Assembly: GCA_016714985.1 (NCBI GenBank)
Contig: JADKBS010000001.1
Span: 639,001-703,000, forward strand
DNA: 64,000 nt
Source: Saprospiraceae bacterium
Lineage (GTDB): Bacteria > Bacteroidota > Bacteroidia > Chitinophagales > Saprospiraceae
Reading direction: 5' to 3'
Shown here: piece after piece, positions 28,052 to 40,389 of the stretch
Layout: every line of letters starts with the position of its first letter
How positions within the stretch are numbered: the first letter of the stretch is position 1
Position numbers and translations under genes: made by a program
The notes under the pieces: model-generated
Told to the model about the DNA's origin: nothing
Databases searched by the model: none
The model's input: only the letters and a program-made list of their open reading frames with translations

Positions 28052-29490
28052 CGGTTTCCGCTCTTCCCCTCAATCACCAGCACCCAATCCCTTCCATTTT
28101 TTGGCGGGGTCAACGTGCTCCCCATTCGATTGACCACGACTATTGACCCTGTGCGAGGGTCGTACCACTGCACCCGTTTAATATTCCCTGTGATTTTGCT
28201 CAAATCAATGGTGATTGGCTGGTTTTCGGGAAGGTAAACAACGGCAAAGCTGCCGTCCTCGGCTCTCATTGCCTGTATATGCTTGTCCCAGTCAGTAGGA
28301 TTATTCGAAATAATGAGGCTGTTGTCAGCTTTGCATTTTTCGAAGGGGACGTACTCCATCAGCTTTGCCAAATACTTCAACTGCCCAGCCGCCTCGGCCC
28401 GCATCGCCTGCCGCCAATGGATGATGGTATCCCCGTTATTGATGGGCGGCTCATTGCCGGGGTCGCAGAACTGCCAAATGAAATGATGGCCATAGGTGAC
28501 GCCGCAGCCCCCTGCCAGCACGCCCCGCCAAATTCTCGCACGCACATCGTAGGCGGTGAAATAACCCCGCTCTTTGCGGGTCCATTTGCCGTCCCAGGGG
28601 TTCACGGGGTGGTCTTCGTAGCAGGGTTCCATGTCGAGGGTGGGCTTGGTTGGCGTCATTTTCAGGTCACGCTCCACCCAGTCCCAGGCACGGGCCTCCC
28701 GGCTGCCGTGGCCGCTCTGGAAACTGTTCATGTCGAGCCAAGGCTCGTCGTGGATGTATTGCGTGGTGGAGTTGTCGCCGCCCCAGGGGTGGTAAGTGAT
28801 GAACACGTCCTTTTCACCATAAACGTACTGGATGCCCTCGGCCATGGCCCGCCAAATGCGTCGGTCGTCGTAGTCGAGCCCATCATTTCGGCCTTTATAC
28901 ACGGCGGGTCGGTCGCCACCCAGTATCCAAAGTACATTGGGCATTTCCGCATATCGCTCCGCAATGGTTTTGCCGTAGGCACGTGCGTTTTTTTCATCGA
29001 AAACGATGGGGCCATCGCCCCAAAGGTGCGCCACCTTGTCGCCCCAAGTTGGCAGCAGGCCAATGTAAAGGCCCCGGTCAGCGGCAGCTTTCAGGATGAA
29101 ATCAACATGGTCCCAGTAATCGTATTCGGCCCCGTCCTTGGGGTCGTTGCCGGGCGTGATGTCGAGGCGGGTGGGGTCGAGTTCCACGAGCGGCAGGTCG
29201 CCGTAGGCATTGGGCGTGCGCAGCCCATCGAACTCGGCCAATGCCACCGCTTGTATGACGTTGAAGCCTTGCGCTTGGCGGGTATCGAGGTACTCGATAG
29301 CCTCCTCTCGGTTGAGGCGGTGGAACAGTTCCCAAGCCGTGTCGCCGAGCCAGAAGAAGGGCTTGCCTTCAACGGTCTCCAGGGTTCGGTGGTTGGCGCT
29401 GACCCGGATATGGGGCAGGGGTTTTGGGTTTTGCGCAAGCGCAATGGCAGAGTAAAGCAAGAGTGGTAGAATGGCTGTGAGCTGTTTCAT
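28048..29490 (-). CDS. Glycoside hydrolase family 140-like (DUF4038) secreted enzyme
   Basis: 480 residues with a signal peptide ending at IALAQ. The (beta/alpha)8-barrel domain shows the family pattern FFWLGDTAWELFHRLNREEA at its start, RGLYIGLLPTWGDKV, VLWILGGDRPA, and TLDMEPCYEDHPV with candidate catalytic acids. The C-terminal beta-sandwich (VVYLPENQPITIDLSKI) matches the collagen-binding-like domain usually linked to DUF4038. Characterised GH140 enzymes release apiose from pectin (apiosidases); whether this one does cannot be said. No polysaccharide-utilisation partners (SusC/D) are next to it. Confidence 0.85.
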   Translation of the reverse strand: MKQLTAILPLLLYSAIALAQNPKPLPHIRVSANHRTLETVEGKPFFWLGDTAWELFHRLNREEAIEYLDTRQAQGFNVIQAVALAEFDGLRTPNAYGDLPLVELDPTRLDITPGNDPKDGAEYDYWDHVDFILKAAADRGLYIGLLPTWGDKVAHLWGDGPIVFDEKNARAYGKTIAERYAEMPNVLWILGGDRPAVYKGRNDGLDYDDRRIWRAMAEGIQYVYGEKDVFITYHPWGGDNSTTQYIHDEPWLDMNSFQSGHGSREARAWDWVERDLKMTPTKPTLDMEPCYEDHPVNPWDGKWTRKERGYFTAYDVRARIWRGVLAGGCGVTYGHHFIWQFCDPGNEPPINNGDTIIHWRQAMRAEAAGQLKYLAKLMEYVPFEKCKADNSLIISNNPTDWDKHIQAMRAEDGSFAVVYLPENQPITIDLSKITGNIKRVQWYDPRTGSIVVVNRMGSTLTPPKNGRDWVLVIEGKSGNR

Positions 29491-29661
29491 TGGAAGATTT
29501 GATTGACCATGCAAGGTAATTTACGGCAAGGATATGTGATAATTTATCAGTGCATCATTTGGGGAGACTGCCCCAAGCGATTCTTGCATACAACAACACC
29601 TGTTCAAAGCACTGTTTTCCCCGTTCAGCCAGTTTGACAAAAAAATCCATGTACCTACGCC

Positions 29662-29669
29662 TACCTTTG
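29662..29669 (+). promoter_or_regulatory. Possible -7 promoter element of the adhesin gene
   Basis: TACCTTTG matches the Bacteroidota consensus TAnnTTTG, 56 bases before the ATG. A TTTG at 29633 lies 25 bases upstream, slightly farther than the usual spacing, so the match is weak. Confidence 0.3.
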
Positions 29670-29725
29670 GAACGATACACCAATCCATTTCATGTCAAAA
29701 CCTTGCATGAAAGCAGGTATAATTT

Positions 29726-32700
29726 ATGCGTTTTTCCTACAACTACCGACCCCATCAATTGCCTACTTCCCTTGGCGATTACAGAAAAGGCTTTGTTGAA
29801 TTGTTCCCCAATATTGGAGCCTTCATCTGCCTTGCTTTTATCCTGTGGTTAACCCCTGCCCAAACGCTGCTCGCCCAATGCCAAGGGTTTTCAGTGGACA
29901 TTACTTCCAACCCGCCACCTCCCCACAACCTTTGCGCCGGGCAAAACATCACGCTAATTAGCAACGTGACGGGGGGCACCCCTCCCTACACCTATGCGTG
30001 GACAAATGGCGCAACTACGCCCACTAACGTCATTACACCGCCTGTCAACGGCAGTGAAATGCTCGCCGTAACGGACGACAATGGCTGCTTGGCCGAAAAC
30101 TCATTTCACCTAAAGGCTACGGTATGGACGGTGGACTTGTTCTACGTAGGGCAAACCGTGTGCGAAGGTGATTTCATGACCATAAATGCCTACCCAGACT
30201 TCCCCGCAGGTACGACTTTCCTTTGGTCAACAGGCTCAACAAACGCTTCTATTGATATTGCAAGTTCTGGCACCTATTCATTGACGGCCACCAGTCCCGG
30301 CGGTGGCTGTTCGGGTACTGTTAGCGAGTTTGTTCAGATGGCCATATTCCCCACGCCCAACCTGAACATAACTGGTGCCACGCAGCTTTGTTCCGGGCAA
30401 AACGGAACCTTGTCAGTCAACAGCAACCCCGGCGACTCCTTCGCATGGAGCACGGGTGCCACCACTTCCAGCATCTCCATTTCATCGGCTGGCACCTATT
30501 CGGTAACGGTCACGAACGATTGGGGCTGCACGGGCACAGATGCCGTAGTGGTAACCTCCGGCAGTTCCGTAACGCCCACGCTCACCGCCCCAAGCAGCCT
30601 TTGCAACGGCCAGTCCGGCACCATTCAAGTCACCAATTCTGCTTCTTTCAATGATTTTGAATGGAACACCGGAGCTACGACACCGAGCATTTCGGTTTCA
30701 ACAGCTGGCACTTACTCCGTGACGGTCACTGCCCCCGGCGGCTGCACGGGCACAGGAAGCGTGGTGGTGCAATCAGGCAGCTCCAATATGAACTTGGCTG
30801 GTAGTACGACCACTTCTACCTCGTGTTCCTCCCCAAACGGAAGCATCAATCTAACCGTTTCACCATCAGGAAGTTATGATTTCGATTGGTCAAATGGTGC
30901 TACCACCGAAGACCTTTCAGGCATTGCCGCAGGCAACTACACCGTGACCGTAAGCGACCCCGGCGGCTGCACCGCTTCAGCCAGTTTTGCAGTAGCGGAA
31001 AACGTCGTTTTGCCTTCGGCAACGGCCATTGCATCGCCAGCTTCCTGCGGGCAAAGCAACGGCGGCATTGACCTCAGCGTATCGCCGAGCGGCAGCTATG
31101 CTTTCGAGTGGTCGAACGGTGCTACCACCGAAGACCTCGCCAATATTGCCGCAGGAAGCTACGCCGTCACCGTCACGAACACGGTCACAGGCTGCTCCGC
31201 AACGGCCAACGCAACGGTCGCAAATACGACAACTACCATCGCCGTTTCGGGCAACGTGACCCATCCATCCAATGGCTTGAACAACGGTGCAATTGATGTA
31301 ACTGCCTCGCCAGCTGGCAATTACACGTATGATTGGTCAAATGGTGCGAATACCGAAGACTTGACGGGGCTTGGAGCAGGCACCTATGTTGTGACCGTTT
31401 CAGCGGGAGGTTACCTGTACGGCAACTGCCTCATTTACATTGACTGCCGCTAATTGCGTCTTCAGCGTTGACATCACCACTTCGCTGCCGCAATACGCCA
31501 CCTTATGCCCCGGCGATTTGTTGACCCTCACTGCCGATATATTTGGCGGCACGCCACCCTACACCTACGCTTGGTCAAATGGGCAAACAACGCCGAGCAT
31601 TTCCATCACGATTCCATCTTATGGAGCCATCTTCACCGTCTCCGTCACCGACGACAACGGCTGCACGGGCAGTGATTGGGCACACTTGAAGTATTGGGAA
31701 TGGACAGCGTCCATCGTCGTGCAGCCCGGCGTTCATTGCGCTGGCGAAAGCATTTATTTGGATGCCCAACTTTTCCCAGACGAGGCTAGCTCAAGCTACA
31801 CTTGGTCAACTGGCGAAACGGACGAGGTCATTTTCATCGAGTCAAACGGCACCTACTCCGTCACTGTCACCAACCCCAACATGCCCTGTACCGTCACGGG
31901 CACGATAGTGGTGGATGCCTTCGTTTCCGCTCCGCAACCCAATCCCCAAATCACGGGAACGGCCTCGCTTTGCCCCGGCCAGAATGGAACCCTCGTCGCC
32001 ACGGGCGGGCCTTTTGCCACCTATGTTTGGGCACCGACTTATGCCTCAGATACCGAGACCCTCCCCATCACCGACCCCGGCATTTACACCGTCTATGTCA
32101 CCAATGCACAAGGCTGCGAAGGCGAGGATACCTTCGAGGTACTGGGCGGCGGCGTCACGCCTGAATTGAACTTCCCAGCCCCCATCTGCGCTGGCCAAAG
32201 CATCACCTTGGAAGTGACCAACGCCAGCTCGTTCACCAATTTTGATTGGAGCAACGGTGCCAGCGGGCCGTCCATCTCCGTTAGTACACCAGGCACTTAC
32301 ACCGTCACCGTTTCGGCGGGCGGCAGTTGCTCCGCAACGGGTAGCGTGGACGTCACTTCGTCCGGTACGAGCATCAACCTCAACGGCAGCACAACTGCCA
32401 ATACCTCGTGCAGCTCCGCTAATGGTGGAATCAACCTAACCACCTCGCCAGTAGGTAGTTATGATTTCGATTGGTCGAATGGCGAGACAACGGAAGACCT
32501 CGCCGGCCTCAGTGCTGGCAGCTATTCCGTTACCGTCACCGAGCCGGGCGGCTGCACGGCCACCAGCAGTTTTGCGGTAGCAGAAAACACATCGCCACCC
32601 GTGGCAACAGCCAACGCCACGCCCGCCAGTTGCAGCCAACCGACTGGTAGCATTGACCTGAGCGTATCGCCATCGGGCAGCTACATCTTTGACTGGTCGA

Positions 32701-35700
32701 ACGGCAGCACGACCGAAGACCTGACGAATATTGCCGAAGGCACCTACAGCGTCACCGCCACTTCTACGGCTACTGGCTGTTCCGCAACAGCCAGTGCGAC
32801 GGTCAGCAGCACCGTCATCGCCATCACCCTTTCGGCCAATTTGACCCAACCATCCAATAACCAAAATAATGGTGCTATTGACTTAACCGTTTCGCCATCA
32901 GGCGCTTATGACTATGCTTGGTCGAATGGTGCAACCACCGAAGACCTGACTGGACTCGCCGCTGGCAATTACACCGTCACCGTGTCGTTGGGCGATTGCG
33001 CCTCTGTGGCGACCTTTGTGTTGGCTGGCGCAGCCTGCGACATGACCGTTAATATCACCTCCAGCGTGCCCAGCCCCGGCGTCGTCTGCGTGGGCGATGA
33101 CGTTACCATTTTGGCCAATGTCACTGGAGGCACGGCCCCCTACACCTACGCTTGGTCCAATGGGGCGACGACGCCGAGTTTTACTGTTCCAGCTCCCATC
33201 AGCCAAACCTACGTGCTGGTCGTGACGGACGATGATGGCTGTACCGCTTTGGCTACTGCGCACATCAAAATCAATGTCTGGTACGTGGACATCAATTACT
33301 CGCAAATACCCACTTGCCAAGGCGAAACCCTGACGCTGATTGCCTCCACCACCGCCGAAATACCCGGCACGACCTACACTTGGTCAACGGGGCAAACGGG
33401 TTTTATGATAGAAGTGGCCAGTTCCGGCACCTATTCGGTCAGCATGACGCACCCCAACGTCAACTGCACGGCGGAAGCCACCGTGACCGTCACCATCGGC
33501 ACGGCACCTGCACCCAACCCGCAAATCATCGGCCCCGCCACGCTTTGCTCCGGCCAATCGGCCACGCTGAACGTGAACGGCGGCCCGTTCAGCACCTATA
33601 CCTGGTCGGATGGTAGCACCGACCCGACGCTCTCCATCACCGACCCCGGCACCTATTCCGTCATCGTGACCAACGCCGAGGGCTGCACAGGCACCGATTT
33701 CATCGAGGTTCAAACCGGCGGCGCCACACCCCTGCTCAACTCGCCAGCGCCCATTTGCCCCGGCCAAAGCACGACCGTGGAAGTGACCAATCCCGGCGAG
33801 TTCCTTTCTTTCCAATGGAGCAATGGCGGCAGCGGGCCGTCCATCAGCGTCAGCAACCCCGGCACCTACACCGTCACCGCCACGGCAGCGGGCGGCTGCA
33901 CGGCCACGGCCAGCGCCGATGTGCTTTCCAATGGCTCTAATATCAGCATCAGCGGGGTGGCCATCCCGGTCACTTCCTGCACCAACCCCAATGGTGAGGT
34001 GGACATAATGCCCTCACCAGCAGGTAGTTATGGTTTTGTTTGGTCGAACGGCGCACTGACCGAAGACCTCACGGGCATTGCCGCAGGCAGCTACACCGTC
34101 ACCGTGACCGATGGCGGCGGCTGCACGGCGAGCGCCAGTTTTACGGTAACCAACAACACTGCATCGCCTTCGGCAAACCTCAACCCCACAGCGGCCACTT
34201 GTGGTCAAAGCAATGGCGCAGTTGACCTCATACTAACGCCGCCGGGGGCCTACACCTTCGCTTGGTCGAATGGCGAGGCTACCGAAGACCTGACCAACGT
34301 GGCGGCTGGCAGTTATTCCGTCACGGCCACCAACTCCACCACCGGGTGCAGCACCACGGGCAGCGCCACCGTATCCGACAACAGCTCCGTACCGACCATC
34401 ACGGGCACGGCTAGCCCCAATACTTCCTGTACGGCCAACAATGGCGCTGTGAACATAACCGCCTCGCCAGCAGGAGTTTATGATTTCGCTTGGTCAAACG
34501 GCGAGGGCACCGAGGACATCGTTGGGCTTGCCGCTGGCAACTACACGGTCACGGTGTCGGTAGGTGGGGCCTGCTCGGCCACGGCCAGCTTCATCGTGGT
34601 GGAGACCACCAATTTGCCCGGCCTCTCGGCCAATGTGGTGGCTGCCGTTTGCGGAAACCCCGTAGGCGGCATAGACCTGACGGTTGCGCCAGCGGGCAGC
34701 TATACTTTCGCTTGGTCGAACGGGGCCAGCACTGAGGACTTGACGAACTTGCCGCCCGGCAATTTCATGGTCACCGTCACCGCTACAGCCACGGGTTGCT
34801 CCGCAACGGACACCTACAACGTGCCTAACAACAGCAATAATTTCAGCCTCTCAGGCTCGGCAATGCCCGTCACCAATTGCGGAGCACCAAACGGCAGTGT
34901 TGATTTAACTATCTCGCCATCAGGTAGTTATGATATTTTATGGTCAAATGGAGCAACTACGGAAGACCTCCAGAACATTGCCGCAGGCAGCTACACCGTC
35001 ACTGTTTCACAAGGCGGGGCTTGCACAGGGTCGGCCTCCTTCATCGTGGAAAACCAGACGGCACAACCCTCGCTTTCGCAGAGCGCAAGCCCAGCTTCTT
35101 GCGGCCAGGCCAACGGCGGCGTTGACCTTAGCGTTTTGCCGATAGGCAGCTACGGCTTCATTTGGTCGAATGGAGCTGCTACCGAAGACTTGCAAAATGT
35201 GGCCTCTGGCAATTACATCGTCACCGTCACCGCTGCCAGTGGTTGCTCCGCAACAACCACGGCCACCGTTGCGGAAAACACGGTGAGCATCGCCCTTTCG
35301 GGTAATGCAACGCCGAACACCTCCTGCACAACCAGCAACGGCGGTATTGACCTAAGTTCTTCGCCAGCAGGGACTTACACGTTCTCATGGTCGAATGGAG
35401 CGGCATCGGAAGACCTCACGGGCATTGCCGGAGGCAGTTACACCGTCACGGTCTCGGCGGGCGGCAATTGCTCCGCAACGGCGACCTATACCGTGCCGAA
35501 CAACTCCGGCGCACCGAGCCTAAGCCTAATACCAGATGCTGCCTCCTGCGGATTTGCCAATGGCGGCGTAAACCTAAACGCCTCACCAACAGGGACTTAT
35601 GCTTACTCATGGTCAAATGGGGCAACCACAGAAGATATTTCGGGCGTTTTCCCCGGTACTTACGCTGTCACGGTCAGTGCGTCAAATGGTTGCTCCGCAA

Positions 35701-38273
35701 CAGCCAGTGCGGTGGTATTTGACAGCCCTGCCAACATCACTGCCAGTGGCATTGTGACGCCCGTTTCGTCCTGCACGGCAGCCAATGGCAGCATTGATTT
35801 GAGCGTTTCACCGACGGGCAACTACAGTTTTCTTTGGTCGAACGGCTCGGCTACAGAGGACCTCCAAAACATTGCCGCAGGCAGCTACACCATCACCATC
35901 ACACTGGGCGCAACCTGCTCAACCACAGCGAATTATGTGGTGGGAGGCGGTGGTCTTGCACCTGTTGTTTCACAAACAACCACGCCTGCATCTTGTGGTC
36001 AAAGCAACGGCAGCATAGACCTCAGCGTGTTGCCAGCCAATGGCAACAGCTTCATTTGGTCGAATGGTACGGCCACGGAAGACCTCCAAAACATCGCCCC
36101 CGGCACTTACACAGTGACTTGCACCGCAGCAAATGGGTGTACCGCTTCCACCACCGTGGTTATCGGCAATCTCAACTCGAATTTCAGTCTTTCTGCAACG
36201 CCAATAGCCAGCACATCCTGCCTTTCGGCCAATGGTCAAGTCAATCTAATTGTCTTTCCATCAGGGGGTTATAGCTATTTATGGTCGAACGGGGCGAACA
36301 GTGAAGACCTCACAGGCATTGCCGCAGGCAACTACTCGGTCACCGTCACCGACGCCAGCGGCTGCTCCGATGTGGCCAGCGCCACGGTGGGCGGCCCGAC
36401 TGCTCCGCAAGTGGTCATTGGTGGAAATGCAGCGGCTTGTGTTGGGCAATCGGCGAGCCTGAGCGCAACGCCGGGTTTTGCCAGCTACCTTTGGTCGAAT
36501 GGACAAGCCGGAGGCTCAGTAACTGTTTCACAACCAGGCACTTATGGCGTCACCGCCACGGATGCTGGCGGCTGTATGGCCACAGCCAGCCATGTTTTTG
36601 GCAATTTCCCACAGCCAACGCCAGCCATTTCGGGGCCAGGCACCATTTGCGGGGGCAGCACGGAATTCGTGGTGACGGGCGGCGTTTTTGCCCAAACCGC
36701 TTGGAACACCGGCGCTATCACGCCGAGCATAACCATCTCACAATCAGGAATTTATATTGTCACCGTGACCGACGCCAACGGATGCACAGCCTCCGACGAC
36801 CTGACGCTTATGGTCGGTAGCAGCCTAATACCAGATATCACACAGACGCTGGAAGACTGCAACGGCACGGCCAGTTTGGATGCGGGCACGGGCTTCGCCA
36901 GCTACCTTTGGTCGAATGGCTCGACCACCCAGAGCATCACGGTCATTGCCGCAGGCAGCTATGAAGTTACTGTGAGCGACGCCAGTGGCTGCACAGGCAC
37001 GGCGGTTGAAAACTACACACCGCCAACGCCACCGACGGTGCAGATTTTGGGCGCTTCGGCGCATTGCGAGGGCGATGTTTCGGTGTTGGTTGCCTCCGGC
37101 AATTACCCGCAATACCTTTGGAGCACGGGCGAAACGACGCCTCAAATCAGCGTGATGCAGGGCGGCACTTATAGCGTGACGGCCAGCGATGCCAACGGCT
37201 GCACGGCCAGTGGGTCGTGGACGGTGACGGCTTTGCAGCCAAGTTTTACCACCATCCAGCTTTTCTCCTGCACGGCGCAAGACACTGGTACTGTGCAGGT
37301 TATGCTCACCAACCAGTTCGGCTGCGACTCAGTGGTGACGACGCTTACACAACTTTCAAACCCAACAACCACCAACCTGACCTTGGAAGCCTGCAACGGC
37401 GAAAGCATCCCTTACAACGGTGTTAGCATTTTGGCGGGCACATCAAAGGAGTTTGTTTTTGCTGACGCAAATGGCTGCGACTCGGTGGTAGTAGTGGAAG
37501 TGCTATCGCTGCCAGCCATCACTTATGAGTTGAATGCCACAAAAACCTGCTGGAACACGGCTGATGGAAGTATTGACCTGACCATTTTGGGCGGCAAGGA
37601 ACCCTTCCTTTTTTCCTTGGATGGGGGAGCATTCAAGGGCGATACGCATTTCACGGGGCTTGTTGCTGGCAGCCATTCGATAGCCGTTCAAGACAAGAAT
37701 GGCTGCGAGCTTGAATTGGCTGCCACGGTGCCGCAGACCAACCCTTCGGCTTTGGTGGCAGAGGATGCCACCATCAATTGCGAGAAAGGTTCGGTCACGC
37801 TAGCACCCACCCTTATAGCCGAGGATACTTCCGAGGTAGTTTGGACGTGGCCCGACGGCTCGCACAAGCCCAGCCTTGAAGTGAACGAGGCGGGCGTCTA
37901 TAAGGTGCAGGTGGACGATGGCTGCGAGGTATTGGAACGTGACATAAAAGTGGAATGGGAGGCTATTTACCACGAAAAAGACCTACTCTACGTTCCCAAC
38001 AGTTTTTCGCCGAATGGCGACGGCATCAATGATGATTTCAGGGTGTTCTTGGCGCCGCACGTGGACTTGTTGTCCTTCGAGTTCCGGGTCTTCGACCGCT
38101 GGGGCGACGAGCAGTTTGCTACTTTCGACCCAGAACTGGGATGGGATGGCATTTACCGGGAAACTGACCGCCAGATTGACGTCCATGTCTGGTTCGTGAA
38201 GGCCAAAGTAGCCGTCTGTGGCTCACGGGTGGTGAATGTGTTCAAGGAGGGGGGAGTGACTATCGTCAAATAG
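29726..38273 (+). CDS. Giant SprB-like T9SS adhesin, split by a one-base frameshift
   Basis: About 2,850 residues if read through. The N-terminus has a long signal region (AFICLAFILWLTPAQTLLAQ). The body is some 35 SprB/Ig-like repeats of roughly 70 residues with the motif WSNGATTEDLTGIAAGSYTV followed by TVTxxGGC. The C-terminus (residues ~2755-2849) is the gliding-motility-associated domain: LYVPNSFSPNGDGINDDF, FDRWGDEQF, ending KEGGVTIVK, a type B T9SS signal. The frame breaks at about 31410: removing one T in GGAGGTTACC gives GGTCTATASF and joins both parts, and the repeat spacing (1,576 instead of a multiple of 3) agrees with one extra base. It is presumably a surface adhesin carried by the gliding machinery encoded at 12-18 kb. 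Confidence 0.85.
29879..33760 (+). repeat. Three macro-repeats inside the adhesin gene
   Basis: A composite module of about 1.58 kb starts at 29879, 31455 and 33036. Each copy opens with C-x(3)-(S/T)VxIT, then GGTPPYTYAW-type, VTDDNGC-type, a Trp-rich linker, a WSTG repeat and PNPQITG...LCSGQ-type units, followed by several WSNG...EDL repeats. Copies 1 and 2 continue through the whole module; copy 3 runs on into the long simple SprB repeat array. Confidence 0.75.
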
Positions 38274-38337
38274 TTGGCGGGGTTCGACGGCTGTAGGCAG
38301 TGTTGAAACTATATAGTTGATTATCAGTTGCTTATAA

Positions 38338-38372
38338 AAAAAGGGTAGCATTTTCGCAATGCTACCCCTTTT
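38338..38372. terminator. Bidirectional terminator between adhesin and OmpA genes
   Basis: Stem AAAAGGGTAGCATT with loop TTCGC and complement AATGCTACCCCTTTT; T/A runs on both sides. It lies between the convergent adhesin and OmpA-family genes. Confidence 0.8.
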
Positions 38373-38400
38373 GAATTTTAGCAGACCGCCGACTAAAAGA

Positions 38401-38450
38401 CTGTTGACTGACTGCCAACTGCCAACTGCCAACTGTCGAACTGCCAACTT
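38401..38450. repeat. Heptanucleotide repeat, intergenic
   Basis: Tandem CTGTTGA, CTGACTG, CCAACTG, CCAACTG, CCAACTG, TCGAACT units just downstream of the OmpA-family stop codon. Same family as the repeat inside priA. Confidence 0.7.
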
Positions 38451-38454
38451 ACAC

Positions 38455-40338
38455 CTACCGCACATACATATTAAACTCCACCCGCCGGTTCTTCTCCTTG
38501 CCCTCGGAGGTGCTGTTCGAAGCAACGGGCTTGGACTCGCCGTAGCCTTTGTAGTTCATGCGAGCGGCATCCACGCCACGTGCCAGCAGGTACTGGTAGC
38601 AGGAGGAAGCCCGCTCTTCGGAGAGGCTGCGGTTTGCGCCAGCATCGCCTGTATCGTCGGTATGGCCATCTATGTTAAGGTCGTAGCGAGGGTATTTGGC
38701 CATGATTTCGGCCACTTTTTCCAGAACGGCGTATGACTGCGCCTTGAGGGTGGCCTTGCCCGTCTCGAACTGCACATTTTTGGCAGCGGATAGCAGGAAC
38801 TCCTTGTCCGCCCGCTCAATATCAGGGCAACCTTGGTTCGTGCCTTTTATGTCGGGGCATTTGTCCGTTTGGTCAGGCACGTTGTCGCCATCTTGGTCGG
38901 GGCATCCAGAAGCGCCGGATGGGCCAGCCTCGGTGGGGCAGAGGTCGTTGCGGTCAGCAATGCCGTCGCCGTCCGTGTCGGGGCAACCCTTGGTGGCAGA
39001 TGGGCCAGCCTGGTTCGGGCAGGCATCGTCCTTGTCGGGTAGGCCGTCGTTGTCGGCGTCATAGACCGGGCAGCCGCTGTTGGAAGAAAGGCCCTTTTCG
39101 TTGGGGCAATTGTCCCGGCTGTCGGGGGTTCCGTCACCGTCGGCATCGGGGCAGCCATTGGCGGAAGCCACACCAGCCGTGTTGGGGCAGTTGTCGTTGT
39201 CGTCGGCGATGCCATCCTTGTCCGTGTCGGGGCAGCCAGCGTGCAGGGCAACGCCTGCCGTCGTTGGGCAACGGTCTTCCTTGTCAATCACACCATCGTT
39301 GTCCGTATCGGGGCAGCCGAGGAGTTGGATGGGGCCAGCCACTTCGGGGCATTGGTCACGGTTGTCAACGAGGCCGTCGTTGTCGGTATCCAATACGCCG
39401 CTGGCAACTGGCTGAACGGGCTGCGTTGGCTGTGAGGTCGTTGGCGTGGTCGTTGTATTGGCAGGCTGCTGTGTTTGGGCAGGTGTGCTTGGCGGGCAAC
39501 CTTTGAGCGCAATCGTGCCTGGCACGTCGGGGCATTTGTCGAGGTTATCGTTGATGCCGTCGCCGTCACGGTCGGCCACGGCAGGGTTCGTCGGCTGAAC
39601 GGTCGCTGGCGTAGGTGGGGCAGCGGTCGGGCAGCCACGGGTTTCGGCGGGGCCTTTCACGGTCGGACAATCGTCCTCGCCATTGGGCACGCCGTCGTCG
39701 TCGGTGTCGGGGCAGCCGCCAGCAAGGGCGGTTCCTGGTTCGTTGGGGCAATAGTCCTGTGCATCTGGCAGGCCATCGGCGTCGGTGTCAAGCGGGCCGT
39801 CCATGCGGGGCTGTGGATTCAGCTTGAAGTGCCAGCCGATGCCGATTTGGAGGTTGTCCCGTAATTCATCGAACGAATAGCGGTACTCGCCCTGCAAGGT
39901 AAAGAACGAGCTTTGACCCGCCCGCACATTGAGGCCAAGGCCAGCGGGCAATTGGGCGTTGTTTTCCTCAAATTGTTCAAAAACCATCCCTATGCCGCCG
40001 AAGATATAAGGCCGCAAGATGCTCTCCGAGTTGCCAAACTGGTACTGTGCCGTTGCGTCCAGGCTGACAATGACCGTTTTTTCATCGGAACCGCCCAAGG
40101 TGGCAAGGCCGACTTTCAGGGGGATGCCAATACCGATATTTTGGGTGACGTTCCGCAAATAGGCCAGTTCGAGACCGTTGGTAGGCTTGAACCCGCCAAA
40201 ATCGTTGAGCTGGTTGTAGTCGATGAAAAGGACTTTTGCCGAGATGCCGTTCATGGAAACGCCATCGGTTTGCGCAAAGGTGATGCTGGCTTGTAGCAGG
40301 CACAGCACGGTTGCCATGCACAGGAATGATTTCTTCAT
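38455..40338 (-). CDS. OmpA-family outer-membrane protein with thrombospondin type 3 repeats
   Basis: 627 residues. Signal peptide (FLCMATVLCLLQASITFAQ) from ATG 40338; an N-terminal 8-strand beta-barrel to about residue 185; a long calcium-binding TSP3 region with repeated DxDxDG(I/L)xDxxDxCP units (for example DTDNDGVIDKEDRCP), interrupted by a Thr/Gln/Pro-rich linker; and a C-terminal OmpA domain (INIDGHTDDTGD, NRSLSEERASSCYQYL, KNRRVEFNMYVR) that binds peptidoglycan. It probably links outer membrane and cell wall. Neighbours give no specific role. Confidence 0.92.
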   Translation of the reverse strand: MKKSFLCMATVLCLLQASITFAQTDGVSMNGISAKVLFIDYNQLNDFGGFKPTNGLELAYLRNVTQNIGIGIPLKVGLATLGGSDEKTVIVSLDATAQYQFGNSESILRPYIFGGIGMVFEQFEENNAQLPAGLGLNVRAGQSSFFTLQGEYRYSFDELRDNLQIGIGWHFKLNPQPRMDGPLDTDADGLPDAQDYCPNEPGTALAGGCPDTDDDGVPNGEDDCPTVKGPAETRGCPTAAPPTPATVQPTNPAVADRDGDGINDNLDKCPDVPGTIALKGCPPSTPAQTQQPANTTTTPTTSQPTQPVQPVASGVLDTDNDGLVDNRDQCPEVAGPIQLLGCPDTDNDGVIDKEDRCPTTAGVALHAGCPDTDKDGIADDNDNCPNTAGVASANGCPDADGDGTPDSRDNCPNEKGLSSNSGCPVYDADNDGLPDKDDACPNQAGPSATKGCPDTDGDGIADRNDLCPTEAGPSGASGCPDQDGDNVPDQTDKCPDIKGTNQGCPDIERADKEFLLSAAKNVQFETGKATLKAQSYAVLEKVAEIMAKYPRYDLNIDGHTDDTGDAGANRSLSEERASSCYQYLLARGVDAARMNYKGYGESKPVASNSTSEGKEKNRRVEFNMYVR

Positions 40339-40389
40339 AATTTTAAATCTGATTTGGGACGAAAGCAGCTCGATTAAATCAAAGGGCAA

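Noticed and set aside
28279..29469. 396-residue open frame antisense to the GH140-like gene
   Set aside because: It spans nearly the whole glycosidase gene in reverse, has no recognisable domain and is explained by GC-rich codon use of the real gene, which has a signal peptide and clear family motifs.
31800..37280. Many open frames in other frames of the adhesin gene
   Set aside because: They repeat with the SprB-like unit and have no independent signature.
38401..38450. Heptamer arrays as CRISPR repeats
   Set aside because: The period is 7 bases with no spacers and no cas genes nearby.
38455..40338. TSP3/OmpA protein as a T9SS cargo
   Set aside because: It ends in an OmpA domain, with no C-terminal sorting domain.
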